The notes under the pieces: generated by a model
What the model was told of the DNA's origin: nothing
The model's input: only the letters and a program-made list of their open reading frames with translations
Database searches by the model: none
Source of the DNA: Virgisporangium aliadipatigenens
GTDB taxonomy: Bacteria; Actinomycetota; Actinomycetes; Mycobacteriales; Micromonosporaceae
Reading direction: 5' to 3'
Assembly: GCF_016863615.1 (NCBI RefSeq)
Contig: NZ_BOPF01000002.1
Coordinates: 620,001-684,000 of the forward strand
Length of the DNA stretch: 64,000 nucleotides
Translations under genes and position numbers: made by a program
Shown here: piece by piece, positions 40,263 to 49,045 of the stretch
How positions within the stretch are numbered: the stretch's first letter is position 1
Layout of the letters: each line of letters opens with the position of its first letter

Positions 40263-41854
40263 GGACTGTCATCAACACAGAACAGCCGTGGTGGCCCGGT
40301 GCCGCCATCTACCAGGTGTACATCCGCAGCTTCGCCGACGGGAACGGCGACGGCGTCGGCGACCTCGCCGGCCTGCGCGCCCGCCTGCCGTACCTCGCCG
40401 GGCTCGGCGTCGACGCCGTGTGGGTCACGCCGTGGTTCCCGTCGCCGATGGCCGACGGCGGGTACGACGTGGCCGACTACCGCGCCATCGACCCCGCGTT
40501 CGGCACGCTCGCGGAGGCGGAGAAGCTGGTCGAGGAGGCGCACTCGGTCGGCCTGCGGATGATTATCGACCTGGTGCCGAACCACTGCTCCAGCGAGCAC
40601 GCGTGGTTCAGGGCCGCGCTCGCCGCGCCACCCGGTTCGGCGGAACGGGAACGCTTCGTCTTCCGCGACGGCGTCGACGGCGGGCCGCCCAACGGCTGGG
40701 AGTCCATCTTCGGCGGCCCGGCCTGGACGCAGGTCCACGATGGACAGTGGTACCTGCACCTGTTCGACACCGCCCAGCCGGACTTCAACTGGCACAACCC
40801 CGAGGTGCGGGCCGAGTTCCTCGACATCGTGCGCTTCTGGCTGGACCGCGGCGTCGACGGTATCCGCATCGACTCGGTCGCCGTGCTGCTGAAGGACTTC
40901 GCGCTCGGCCACCCCGAGTCGTACACGGATCGCGACGGCATCCACGACATCTACCGCGAGTGGCGGCGCGTCGCGGACACGTACCCCGGCGACCGGCTGC
41001 TCATCGGCGAGATCTGGCTGCCCGACCACGAACGCTTCAGCGCCTACCTGCGGCCGGACGAGCTGCACACGGCGTTCAACTTCGAGTTCCTCTGCTCGGC
41101 GTGGGAGGCCTCGTCCCTGCGGAAGGTCGTGGACGCCACGCTCGCCGCGCACGCTCCGGTCGCCGCGCATCCCACCTGGGTGCTGTCCAACCACGACACC
41201 ACGCGCCACGTGACCCGCTACGGGCGGGCGGACACGACGTTCGCGTTCGGCGGTGCGCTGCACAGGAGTCCCACCGATGCGGCGCTCGGCACGCGGCGGG
41301 CCCGTGCGGCGGCGCTGCTGTCGATGGCGCTGCCCGGCGGCGTGTACGTCTACCAGGGCGAGGAACTCGGGCTGCCCGAGGTCGAGGATCTGCCGGACAG
41401 TGCGCGCCAGGACCCGATGTTCCACCGCACGAACGGCGTGGACGCCGGCCGGGACGGCTGCCGCGTGCCGATCCCGTGGTCGGGAACCGTTGCGCCGTAC
41501 GGCTTTTCCCCTGCCGATGCGCACGCGCAGCCGTGGCTGCCGCAGCCGTCGGACTGGGCCGGTCTCTCCGTCGCGGCGCAGTCCCGACAGGAAGGCTCGA
41601 TGCTGAATCTCTACCGCACCGCGCTCTCCCTCCGCTGTGACCTGGAAGCGCTCGGCGCGGGGGCGATCGCGTGGCGCGAGGACCTGCCCGAGGGCGTGGT
41701 GGCCTTCGACCGCGATCCGGGATTCACCTGCGTGGTGAATCTGTCGCCCGCACCGATCGACCTGCCGGCGCACAGCGAGGTGCTGCTGGCGAGTACACCC
41801 CTCGACGGCGACCGGCTGCCCACGGACGCCGCCGTCTGGCTTCGTCGCGCATAG
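40259..41854 (+). CDS. GH13 alpha-glucosidase, cytoplasmic
   Basis: 531 residues with the GH13 catalytic barrel: region I DLVPNH (104-109), nucleophile Asp205 (GIRIDS), acid/base Glu251 (GEIW) and Asp313 in region IV (SNHD). The QVYIRSFADGNGDGVGDLAGL N terminus is that of oligo-1,6-glucosidases and alpha-glucosidases. No signal peptide, so it acts on imported oligosaccharides. It is translationally coupled to the permease. Specificity for alpha-1,4, -1,6 or -1,3 linkages cannot be read; the GH87 neighbour suggests alpha-1,3-linked sugars. Confidence 0.93.
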   Translation: MRTVINTEQPWWPGAAIYQVYIRSFADGNGDGVGDLAGLRARLPYLAGLGVDAVWVTPWFPSPMADGGYDVADYRAIDPAFGTLAEAEKLVEEAHSVGLRMIIDLVPNHCSSEHAWFRAALAAPPGSAERERFVFRDGVDGGPPNGWESIFGGPAWTQVHDGQWYLHLFDTAQPDFNWHNPEVRAEFLDIVRFWLDRGVDGIRIDSVAVLLKDFALGHPESYTDRDGIHDIYREWRRVADTYPGDRLLIGEIWLPDHERFSAYLRPDELHTAFNFEFLCSAWEASSLRKVVDATLAAHAPVAAHPTWVLSNHDTTRHVTRYGRADTTFAFGGALHRSPTDAALGTRRARAAALLSMALPGGVYVYQGEELGLPEVEDLPDSARQDPMFHRTNGVDAGRDGCRVPIPWSGTVAPYGFSPADAHAQPWLPQPSDWAGLSVAAQSRQEGSMLNLYRTALSLRCDLEALGAGAIAWREDLPEGVVAFDRDPGFTCVVNLSPAPIDLPAHSEVLLASTPLDGDRLPTDAAVWLRRA

Positions 41855-41877
41855 CCCCTTTCGAAAGGACACCCCCC

Positions 41878-44670
41878 ATGTCCAGACGCACCATGGCCGT
41901 GACCGGTCTCGCCGCGACACTCGTCGTGGCGGCCGGTGCGGTCGCGTTCCTCGCCGTGCAGGCGCCGCCCGCCCGCGCCGCCGGCTTGTCGCCGTTCGAC
42001 ATCCAGGGGCGCGGGGCCACCGTGCCCTTCGTCGAACAGGAGGCCGAGGAGGTCCCGCACACCGGTACGAAGATCGGGCCGGACCGCTACTACGGCACGC
42101 TCCCGTCGGAGGCGTCCGGCCGGGAGGCCGTCACCCTGGACGCCGTCGGCGAGTACGTCGAGTTCACCCTCACCGCGCCGGCCAACGCGATGACGTTCCG
42201 GTACAGCCTGCCGGACGGGCCGGGCGGGGTCGGCCGCGACGCGTCGATCGACGTGCGGGTCAACGGGAGCGTGCTGAGGAGCGTGCCCGTCACCTCGAAG
42301 TACGGCTGGTACTACGGCGCCTACCCGTTCACCAACACGCCGGGCCTGAATCCGCACCACTTCTACGACGAGGCGCGGACCATGTTCGGGTCCACGCTCG
42401 CCCAGGGGACGAAGGTGCGGTTGCAGGTCTCCTCGACCGCGCAGTCGCCGACGTTCACGATCGACCTCGCCGACTTCGAGGCCGTCCCGGACGCGAAACC
42501 CAAGCCCGCCAACGCCATCGACGTGGTCGCCGACTTCGGCGCCGACCCCGGCGGTGGGAGTGCCGACAACACGGCCAGGTTCCAGGCCGCGGTCGACGCC
42601 GGTCGGGCGCAGGGCCGTCCCGTCTACGTTCCCCGGGGGAACTACACGCTGTGGGACCACGTCGTCGTCGACGGCGTGACGCTGCAGGGCGCCGGCCCGT
42701 GGTACTCCGTCCTGGGTGGACGGCACCCTACCGAACGGAACCGGGCGGCCGGCATCTACGGCAAGTATGTGAGCGGCGGCGGCTACAAGGGCGGCATCCG
42801 TCCGCACGAGGCGAACGGCCCGAGCCGCAACGTCACCGTGAAGGACCTCGCGGTCATCGGCGACGTGCAGGAGCGGGTCGACGACGACCAGGTGAACGCG
42901 TTCGGCGGCGCGATGTCCAACTCGGTCATCGACAACGTGTGGATGCAGCACACGAAGGTCGGCGCGTGGATGGACGGCCCGATGGACGGGCTCACCATCC
43001 GCAACAGCCGCATCCTCGACCAGACCGCCGACGGCGTGAACTTCCACTGGGGCGTCACCAACTCCACCGTCACGAACACGTTCGTGCGCAACACCGGTGA
43101 CGACGCGCTCGCGATGTGGGCCGACACCGTGCCGAACGTCAACAACTCGTTCACGTTCAACACGATCGGCGTCACGATCCTCGCGAACCACCTGGTGACC
43201 TACGGCGGGCGGGACATCAGGATCACCGACAACGTGACGGCCGACTCGGTCACCAACGGCGGCGGCATCCACGTCGCGAACCGCTACACCAACGTGCGCG
43301 GCGCCTCCGGCGTGCAGGGCACCGTCACCGTCGCCCGCAACACCCTCATCCGCAACGGCAACAGCGACTACAACTGGAACTTCGGCGTCGGCGCGATCTG
43401 GTTCAGCGGCCTCAACGAGGCCATCACGCAGGCCACCATCAACGTCACCGACACCGACATCCTCGACAGTTCCTACGCGGCGCTGCACTGGATCGAGGGC
43501 GAGGTGCACAACGTCAACCTGACGAACGTGCGCATCGACGGCGCGGGCACCTACGCGTTGCAGATCCAGGAGGCCGGCTCGGCGACGTTCACCAACGTGC
43601 GGGCCACGAACATCGCGCAGCCGAACCCGATCCACAACTGCAAGGGCAGCCTGTTCCGCATCACGCAGGGCGCCGGGAACTCGGGCTGGTATGCGGATCC
43701 GCCGTTCTGCGGCGACTGGCCGGCTCCGCAGTGGAACCACGGCCCGTCGACCCCGCCGTCCTCCGGCGGCCCCTCCAACCCGACGTCGCCCTCGCCGTCG
43801 CCGTCGAATCCGACGAACCCCGGCGGGAACCTCGCCCAGGGCCGGCCCGTCACCGCGTCGTCCACGAACGGCTCCTTCGCCGCCGGCAACGCGGTCGACG
43901 GCAACGCGAACACGTACTGGGAGAGTGCGAACAACTCGTTCCCGCAGACGTTCACGGTCGACCTGGGCTCGTCCGTCGAGAGTGGACGGATCGAACTGAA
44001 GCTGCCGCCGCCGTCCGCGTGGCAGGCCCGCACGCAGACCATCGAGGTGCTCGGCTCGAACGACGGGTCGAACTTCACCCGGCTCGTGGCGCCCACCGGC
44101 TACCGCTTCGACCCGGCGACCGGGAACACCGCCACCGTCGCGATCCCGTCCGGCAACCGGCGCTACCTGCGGCTGGCGTTCACCGGGAACACGGGCTGGC
44201 CGGCGGCGCAGCTGTCCGAGCTGGGCGTGTACCGGGGAACTTCGTTGCCGACCGGCAACCTCGCCGCCGGCAGGCCGGTCACGGCCACCAGCGCCACCCA
44301 GTCCTACGTCGCCGGCAACACCGTCGACGGCAACGCCGACACGTACTGGGAGAGCGCCAACAACGCCTTCCCGCAGTCGCTCACCGTCGACCTCGGTACG
44401 GCGACGGGTGTGGCGCGCGTCGTGCTGAAGCTCCCGCCGGCCGCCGCGTGGGCGGCCCGCACGCAGACCGTCGAGGTGCTCGGCTCCACCGACGGATCCT
44501 CCTACGGCACGGTGAAATCCGCGGCGGGGTACGGCTTCGACCCGGCGAGCGGGAACACCGTCACCATTACCTTCGCGGCCACCACACAGCGGTACCTGCG
44601 GCTGGCGTTCACCGGTAACACGGGCTGGCCGGCCGCTCAGGTGTCCGAGGTGGAGGCCTATTCGAGCTGA
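41878..44670 (+). CDS. Secreted GH87-like alpha-1,3-glucanase (mycodextranase-like)
   Basis: 930 residues. Signal peptide 1-34 (ends PPARAA). Residues about 38-205 form a jelly-roll carbohydrate-binding-like domain, then a right-handed beta-helix (about 210-610) with GH87-type blocks (DDQVNAFGGAMSNSVIDNVW, DGVNFHWGVTNSTVTN, NTGDDALAMWAD) holding the acidic residues. A Pro/Ser/Gly/Thr linker (about 620-645) joins two discoidin-like C-terminal domains (about 650-785 and 792-930). It would cut alpha-1,3-glucan of fungal walls or dental-type glucans outside the cell and feed the transporter. It lies 23 bases after the GH13 gene. Pectate-lyase-like family is the main alternative. Confidence 0.85.
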   Translation: MSRRTMAVTGLAATLVVAAGAVAFLAVQAPPARAAGLSPFDIQGRGATVPFVEQEAEEVPHTGTKIGPDRYYGTLPSEASGREAVTLDAVGEYVEFTLTAPANAMTFRYSLPDGPGGVGRDASIDVRVNGSVLRSVPVTSKYGWYYGAYPFTNTPGLNPHHFYDEARTMFGSTLAQGTKVRLQVSSTAQSPTFTIDLADFEAVPDAKPKPANAIDVVADFGADPGGGSADNTARFQAAVDAGRAQGRPVYVPRGNYTLWDHVVVDGVTLQGAGPWYSVLGGRHPTERNRAAGIYGKYVSGGGYKGGIRPHEANGPSRNVTVKDLAVIGDVQERVDDDQVNAFGGAMSNSVIDNVWMQHTKVGAWMDGPMDGLTIRNSRILDQTADGVNFHWGVTNSTVTNTFVRNTGDDALAMWADTVPNVNNSFTFNTIGVTILANHLVTYGGRDIRITDNVTADSVTNGGGIHVANRYTNVRGASGVQGTVTVARNTLIRNGNSDYNWNFGVGAIWFSGLNEAITQATINVTDTDILDSSYAALHWIEGEVHNVNLTNVRIDGAGTYALQIQEAGSATFTNVRATNIAQPNPIHNCKGSLFRITQGAGNSGWYADPPFCGDWPAPQWNHGPSTPPSSGGPSNPTSPSPSPSNPTNPGGNLAQGRPVTASSTNGSFAAGNAVDGNANTYWESANNSFPQTFTVDLGSSVESGRIELKLPPPSAWQARTQTIEVLGSNDGSNFTRLVAPTGYRFDPATGNTATVAIPSGNRRYLRLAFTGNTGWPAAQLSELGVYRGTSLPTGNLAAGRPVTATSATQSYVAGNTVDGNADTYWESANNAFPQSLTVDLGTATGVARVVLKLPPAAAWAARTQTVEVLGSTDGSSYGTVKSAAGYGFDPASGNTVTITFAATTQRYLRLAFTGNTGWPAAQVSEVEAYSS
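43824..44667. repeat. Tandem duplication encoding two binding domains
   Basis: Unit 1 (about 43824-44235) and unit 2 (about 44254-44667) encode near-identical discoidin-like domains; both start GNLAxGRPVTA and end LRLAFTGNTGWPAAQ. The similarity at DNA level points to a recent duplication in the gene. Confidence 0.75.
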
Positions 44671-44682
44671 CCGTAGCGGCGC

Positions 44683-45359
44683 TCAGTGTCGGCTCTCCGC
44701 CCAGGCCCGCCACTCGACCTCGGACGCGCGGTCGGCATCGGAACGGTCGGTGCCGGCCGCGCGGCGCTGTGCGGCCCCGACGAACGCGAACGCCGCGCGT
44801 GGCGCCGCGAGGGCCTCGGGACCGACGTGATCGGCCCCGTGCACGAGGTGGTACTCGTGGCCGATGTCGGCGTCCCACAGCGCGCGGTGCAGCTGCTCGG
44901 TCCCGTCGTGCATCCGGAACATGTCGCGGTCGCCGACCCGCAGGAAGATGGGCAGCCCGCTGGCGCGCACCGCGTTTGCGTTCGTGCGCAAGCGATGCAG
45001 CACGCTGTCGTCCTCCGCCATTGCCTCCTGGAGCTGAGCGAGCACGCCGAACGTGTTGCGCGGCCCGGCATTCTCCGGCAGCACGGCCGGGGCGATCGCG
45101 GCGATCGCCTGCCAGCGCTCCGGTGCGGCCATGGCCATTTTCAGCGCCCGTAACCACCCATCGACGACCCGACCAGCGACACCCTGCCGTCGGCGACGTC
45201 GTACTCGTCCACCAGGTGCTCGACGAACTCCTCCGCGACGAAGCTCTCCCAACGGCCGATGTAGAAGCCGCCGACCGTCGGCGTGGAGGCGCAGGCGACC
45301 GGTCCTACCCGGCCGGTCCGGGAACGGTATACGGCACGTCGCGCAACGCCGCACGCCAC
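44683..45359 (-). pseudogene. Frameshifted, 5'-truncated esterase remnant
   Basis: Read on the minus strand, one frame gives TPTVGGFYIGRWESFVAEEFVEHLVDEYDVADGRVSLVGSSMGGYG, with the GSSMGG nucleophile elbow of an esterase, and stops at 45141. A second frame then continues naturally as ALKMAMAAPERWQAIAAIAPAVLPE to the end at 44683, with the late His region HLVHGADHVGPEAL. A single base is missing near 45144-45150 (GGGCGC where GGGGCGC would restore the frame). The N-terminal sheet of the hydrolase is also absent. It is either a decaying gene or a sequencing error; the truncation favours decay. Confidence 0.7.
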
Positions 45360-45411
45360 AACAGAGAACCCATGAGCGGGTACGCTACCGGCAGACAGAG
45401 GGGAGCCTCAC

Positions 45412-45453
45412 ATGCGTATCACCACCGGTACGGTCACCGCCGCTTCGCGCTGA
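45412..45453 (+). CDS. Possible 13-aa leader peptide before MFS gene
   Basis: ATG 45412 begins MRITTGTVTAASR and stops at 45453; GAGGGGAG lies just upstream, and TACGCT (45381-45386) could be a -10. The peptide is too short for a structure, but its position ahead of an efflux gene resembles translational attenuators. Evidence is limited to the ribosome site and position. Confidence 0.3.
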   Translation: MRITTGTVTAASR

Positions 45454-45530
45454 CCGCGTTTCTACGCCTTCCTCGGCGCGGAGCGGCGGCTTTCGCTGAC
45501 CGTTTCCGTTTCGGCTTGAGGAGCTCTCCT

Positions 45531-46757
45531 TTGTGTGCCCATCTCGGTGGGAATTTCTCGAAACTGTGGGCCGCTTCGGCGGTGTCGAATCTCGGTGACG
45601 GGGTGACCATGGCGGCCGGTCCGCTGCTGGTCGCCTCGATCACCACCGCACCGGCGGCCGTCGCCGGTGCGGCGTTCGCGCAACAGTTGCCGTGGCTGCT
45701 GTTCGCGCTCGTGAGCGGTGCCTTCGTCGACCGGCTCGACCGGCGGCGGCTCATCGTGGCCGTCAATCTGTGCCGGGGGCTCGCGCTCGCGGTGCTGGCG
45801 TTCGCGGTGGTGCTTTCCGCGGTGTCGGTTCCGGTCGTGTACGTGGTGTTCTTTCTGCTGGGAACGGGGGAGACGCTCGTCGACACCGCGGCGGGCGCCC
45901 TTCTTCCGGCGATCGTTCCGGCCTCCGGGTTGGCGAGAGCCAACGCGCGGCTGTACGCGACGTTCACGATCGGGAACCAGTTCGTCGCGAAGCCTCTGGG
46001 CGCCTGGCTTTTCGGGGTGTCGGCGGCGGCGCCGTTCGGGTTCGACGCGGTCACGTTCCTGCTGGCCGCACTTCTCGTGGCGAGGATCCGGGTCGCGCCG
46101 GCACCCGCGCCGGCGCGTTCGTCGCTGCGGGAGGAGGTCGCCGAGGGGCTGCGGTGGTTGTGGCGGCACCGGCTGCTGCGCACCCTCGCGATGAGCATGG
46201 GGATCGGCAACGTCGCGTTCGGTGCGGCGTTCGCGGTGTTCGTGCTCTATTGCCGCGCGCGGCTCGGCCTGTCGGCCGTGGGGTTCGGGTTCCTGCTGAC
46301 CGCGTTCGCGGTCGGGGGACTCGTCGGGACGGCCCTCGTCGAGCGGCTCACCCGCCTCGTCGGCGCCTCGGTGCTGCTGCGGGTCGGGTTGTTCGTCGAG
46401 GCGGCCACCCATGCGGTGCTCGGGTTCACCACCTCCGGGTTGGTCGCCTCCGCGGTGCTCGTCGGGTTCGGCGCGCACGCGATGGTGTGGGGCATCACGG
46501 TGGTGTCGTTGCGCCAACGGGTCGTGCCGGCGCACCTGCTCGGACGGGTGGGCGGCGTGTACTCGCTGCTGGACCTGGGCGGGGCGGCGCTGGGCACGCT
46601 GCTCGGCGGGCTGCTCGCGTCGATGTGGGGGCTGGCGGCGCCGTTGCGGTGCGCGGCGGCGGTGATGCTCGTCGTGGCACTGCTCGCGTGGCGGCCGCTG
46701 CGCGGCGCGGCTACCCGGGAAGCAGTTGCCGGGTCAGGCGTTCCAGGCCGTCCCTGA
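45531..46757 (+). CDS. MFS transporter, macrolide/MdfA-like efflux type
   Basis: 408 residues from TTG 45531 (GAGGAG about eight bases upstream); an in-frame ATG at 45372 would add 53 Arg-rich residues and is unlikely. Twelve membrane helices are predicted. The N terminus (NFSKLWAASAVSNLGDGVTMAAGPLL) and loop 2-3 (GAFVDRLDRRRLIV) are typical of MefA/enterobactin-exporter-like drug efflux proteins, driven by protons. The C-terminal 47 bases overlap the convergent TPR gene. Confidence 0.85.
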   Translation: MCAHLGGNFSKLWAASAVSNLGDGVTMAAGPLLVASITTAPAAVAGAAFAQQLPWLLFALVSGAFVDRLDRRRLIVAVNLCRGLALAVLAFAVVLSAVSVPVVYVVFFLLGTGETLVDTAAGALLPAIVPASGLARANARLYATFTIGNQFVAKPLGAWLFGVSAAAPFGFDAVTFLLAALLVARIRVAPAPAPARSSLREEVAEGLRWLWRHRLLRTLAMSMGIGNVAFGAAFAVFVLYCRARLGLSAVGFGFLLTAFAVGGLVGTALVERLTRLVGASVLLRVGLFVEAATHAVLGFTTSGLVASAVLVGFGAHAMVWGITVVSLRQRVVPAHLLGRVGGVYSLLDLGGAALGTLLGGLLASMWGLAAPLRCAAAVMLVVALLAWRPLRGAATREAVAGSGVPGRP

Positions 46758-47175
46758 TCAGCCGGCCGTAGTCGTCGTCGCCGAGCGCGTCGATCCCGGC
46801 CCGGGCCGCCGCGAGGTGTTCCCGGGCCGGGTCGAGCTCGCCGAGCCTGCGGTAGCACTCGGCCAGGTTCAGGTGCAGCGACGGGTACAGGCCGGCGACG
46901 GAGATCGGCACCCCGGCCGCGGCGACCCGTTCGTCGGTCAGCCGTGCGGCCGCCGTCAAGGCCCGCCGGTCCCATTCCAGTTCCGCGCGAACGTCGTCCT
47001 GCACGTCGGCCATCGAGTGCGCCAGCACGCACACGTGCAGCGGATCCCCCAGTTCCCCATCGATCTCGTCCCAGATCTCGGCGAACCTGAGCCGGGCCGC
47101 CGCACGCCGCCCCTGCCCGTGGTGCAGCGCCACCGCTTCGCCGATGCGCACCATCGTGGGATCCATGCTCGTCAT
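46711..47175 (-). CDS. TPR-type hypothetical protein
   Basis: 154 residues, all helical, with TPR-like repeats (AAARLRFAEIWDEI ... LYPSLHLNLAECYRRLGELDPAREHLAAARAG). This small protein type is common in actinomycetes as a stand-alone gene; its binding partner is unknown. It overlaps the 3' end of the MFS gene in the convergent orientation. Confidence 0.8.
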   Translation of the reverse strand: MTSMDPTMVRIGEAVALHHGQGRRAAARLRFAEIWDEIDGELGDPLHVCVLAHSMADVQDDVRAELEWDRRALTAAARLTDERVAAAGVPISVAGLYPSLHLNLAECYRRLGELDPAREHLAAARAGIDALGDDDYGRLIRDGLERLTRQLLPG

Positions 47176-47263
47176 CGTTCCCTACGGGCTGTGGCACGGG
47201 GGAGGGCGTGTCGCGCGACAGAACTTCCCTCGATCTTGAGGCGGGTGGGTCAGAATCGACGGC

Positions 47264-47641
47264 GTGTTGAGGCTGGGAGTGATCGCGCTCGGCGTGACCG
47301 ACGTGCCGCGTGCCATCCGGTTCTGGACCGGGGCACTGGACTACCGACTGCACCCGGAAGGGTTCGGGGGGTGGACCAACGTGCTGGTCCCGCGCGACGG
47401 CGTGGGGACCCCGATCGCGCTGCAGACCAGTGTCGAGCCGCCGCCGGAGCACCCGCGGATCCACCTCGACCTGCACGTGGCCGACCTGGCCGAGCAGCGG
47501 GCGGAGGCGGAACGGCTGGTGTCGCTGGGCGCCGCACGGGTCGACTGGGACAGCTATCCCGACGACCCCGACTTCGTGGTGCTGGCCGACCCGGACGGGA
47601 ACCGGTTCTGCATCGTCGACCTCGGTCACGTCCCGCGCTGA
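47264..47641 (+). CDS. VOC family protein
   Basis: 125 residues with two VOC modules (VIALGVTDVPRAIRFWTGALDYRL ... LHVADLAEQRAEAERLVSLGA ... LADPDGNRFCIVDL). The metal-binding Glu/His positions are plausible but not sure. GTG 47264 has CAGAAT seven bases upstream, consistent with a leaderless start. Function is unknown; related proteins include glyoxalases and antibiotic-binding proteins. Confidence 0.87.
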   Translation: MLRLGVIALGVTDVPRAIRFWTGALDYRLHPEGFGGWTNVLVPRDGVGTPIALQTSVEPPPEHPRIHLDLHVADLAEQRAEAERLVSLGAARVDWDSYPDDPDFVVLADPDGNRFCIVDLGHVPR

Positions 47642-47652
47642 ACCGCCGCCCG

Positions 47653-48162
47653 TCACGACACGGTCAGGTGGGCGAGTGCCCGCGCGACGTTGGCGTCCAG
47701 CGGCTCACACGCGTCGAGCACGAGGCGTTCGTCCTCCCAGGACAAGAAGCCCGCCCGGCGCGCCTCCACCGACTCCCACGTCGGCTCGCGGAACCCGGCG
47801 ATGTCCCGCCGACGCGACTCCAGCCGCCTGCGGTGCAGCGCGCGATCGGAGCAGATCACCTCGATCCACCGCACCGCGAGGCCGTGCCGGGCGGCCAGCC
47901 CGCGCCACTGCGCACGCGCCTGCGACGCGTGGTTGACGGCGTCGACGATGACGTCCTGCTCCAGGGCGAGGATGTCGCTCGCGACGGCCCCGGCGGCGAC
48001 GTAGGCGGCGAGGCCGGTGGGCTGTGCCCGGTCGACGCCGGCCCGCCACAGCGCCGCCTCGATCGGGTCGACCGACACGACCGGTGCCGGTAGGGCCCGG
48101 CCGAGGCGCTGCGCGACGGTACTCTTTCCGCTGCCGGGCAGACCGGACATCACCACCAGCAC
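47653..48162 (-). CDS. P-loop kinase (AAA_33/shikimate-kinase-like)
   Basis: 169 residues. Walker A is MSGLPGSGKSTVAQRL near the N terminus; DPIEAAL and the Arg-rich lid RRRLESRRRDIAGF follow. This is the small P-loop kinase group (AAA_33), which phosphorylates nucleosides, aminoglycosides or other small molecules. Its start lies nine bases from the SDR stop, so the two may be co-transcribed. Confidence 0.85.
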   Translation of the reverse strand: MLVVMSGLPGSGKSTVAQRLGRALPAPVVSVDPIEAALWRAGVDRAQPTGLAAYVAAGAVASDILALEQDVIVDAVNHASQARAQWRGLAARHGLAVRWIEVICSDRALHRRRLESRRRDIAGFREPTWESVEARRAGFLSWEDERLVLDACEPLDANVARALAHLTVS

Positions 48163-48171
48163 CGAGCGAGA

Positions 48172-48969
48172 CTACGTGCCCGAGCCCGGCTCCGACATGC
48201 CGCGGTGCACCTTCGCGGCGACGGTCGCCGGGGTCACCTTGGCGGCGCCGGCCATCACCCGGTTCTTCATCGAACCGGCCACCACGTGGTCCTTGCCCTT
48301 CATCAGCGCCTTGAAGCCCTCCTCGGCGACGCGCGCGGGGTCGTCCTTGGAGCCCTGGCCGACCTTCGTGTCCGTCATGCCGGCCCGTTCGAAGAACTCG
48401 GTGTCGGTCGGCCCCGGCATCAACGCCGTCACGGTGACGCCGCTGTCCTTGAGTTCCTCCCGCAGTCCTTCGGAGAACGACAGCAGGAACGCCTTCGACG
48501 CCGCGTACACCGCCTCGAACGGCCCCGGCTGGGTGCCCGCGATCGACGACGTGAACAGGATGCGCCCGTCGCCGCGCGGCACCATGTCCCGCACGCACAG
48601 CTTCGCCAGGTGCACCGCGGAGCGCACGTTCAGGTCGACGAGGCTCAGCTCGGCGTCCAGGTCGGTCTCGGCGAACGGCCCACCGACACCCACTCCCGCG
48701 TTGATCGCCGCCGAGTCGACCGGCCGGCCGATCGCCTCCACGCGCGCCCACAGCGTCTCGACGCCCTCGAGGGTGGCCAGGTCGACCTGCACGGGGTGCA
48801 CCTGCGCACCGGTCTCCTCGAGCTGCTGCGCGGTCAGCCTGATCTCCTCCCGCGAGGCGGCGACGACCAGGTCGTACCCGTGCTCCCCGAACTGTTTGGC
48901 GAGCTCGTACCCGATGCCGCTGGAGGCGCCGGTGACGACGGCGAGCGGACGGCTGCGCGGCGTTCCCAT
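48172..48969 (-). CDS. Short-chain dehydrogenase/reductase
   Basis: 265 residues. Cofactor loop GASSGIG, NAG motif (INAGVGVGG), catalytic Ser (FTSSIAG) and YAASK Tyr/Lys are all present. The C-terminal extension (MKGKDHVVAGSMKNRVMAGAAKV) is typical of the classical SDR group that acts on acyl or ketone substrates. It is the first of a two-gene unit with the P-loop kinase. Confidence 0.93.
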   Translation of the reverse strand: MGTPRSRPLAVVTGASSGIGYELAKQFGEHGYDLVVAASREEIRLTAQQLEETGAQVHPVQVDLATLEGVETLWARVEAIGRPVDSAAINAGVGVGGPFAETDLDAELSLVDLNVRSAVHLAKLCVRDMVPRGDGRILFTSSIAGTQPGPFEAVYAASKAFLLSFSEGLREELKDSGVTVTALMPGPTDTEFFERAGMTDTKVGQGSKDDPARVAEEGFKALMKGKDHVVAGSMKNRVMAGAAKVTPATVAAKVHRGMSEPGSGT

Positions 48970-49045
48970 GATGGTGCTCCTTCCGTGTACCTCGTAGACA
49001 CCTGCCCAATAGGGGGGCGGTTATGCGTCCAGGTACGACCGGGGG

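Noticed and set aside
45372-45531. Earlier ATG start for the MFS gene
   Set aside because: It adds an Arg/His-rich, non-family extension through the leader; TTG 45531 has a ribosome site and begins the family N terminus.
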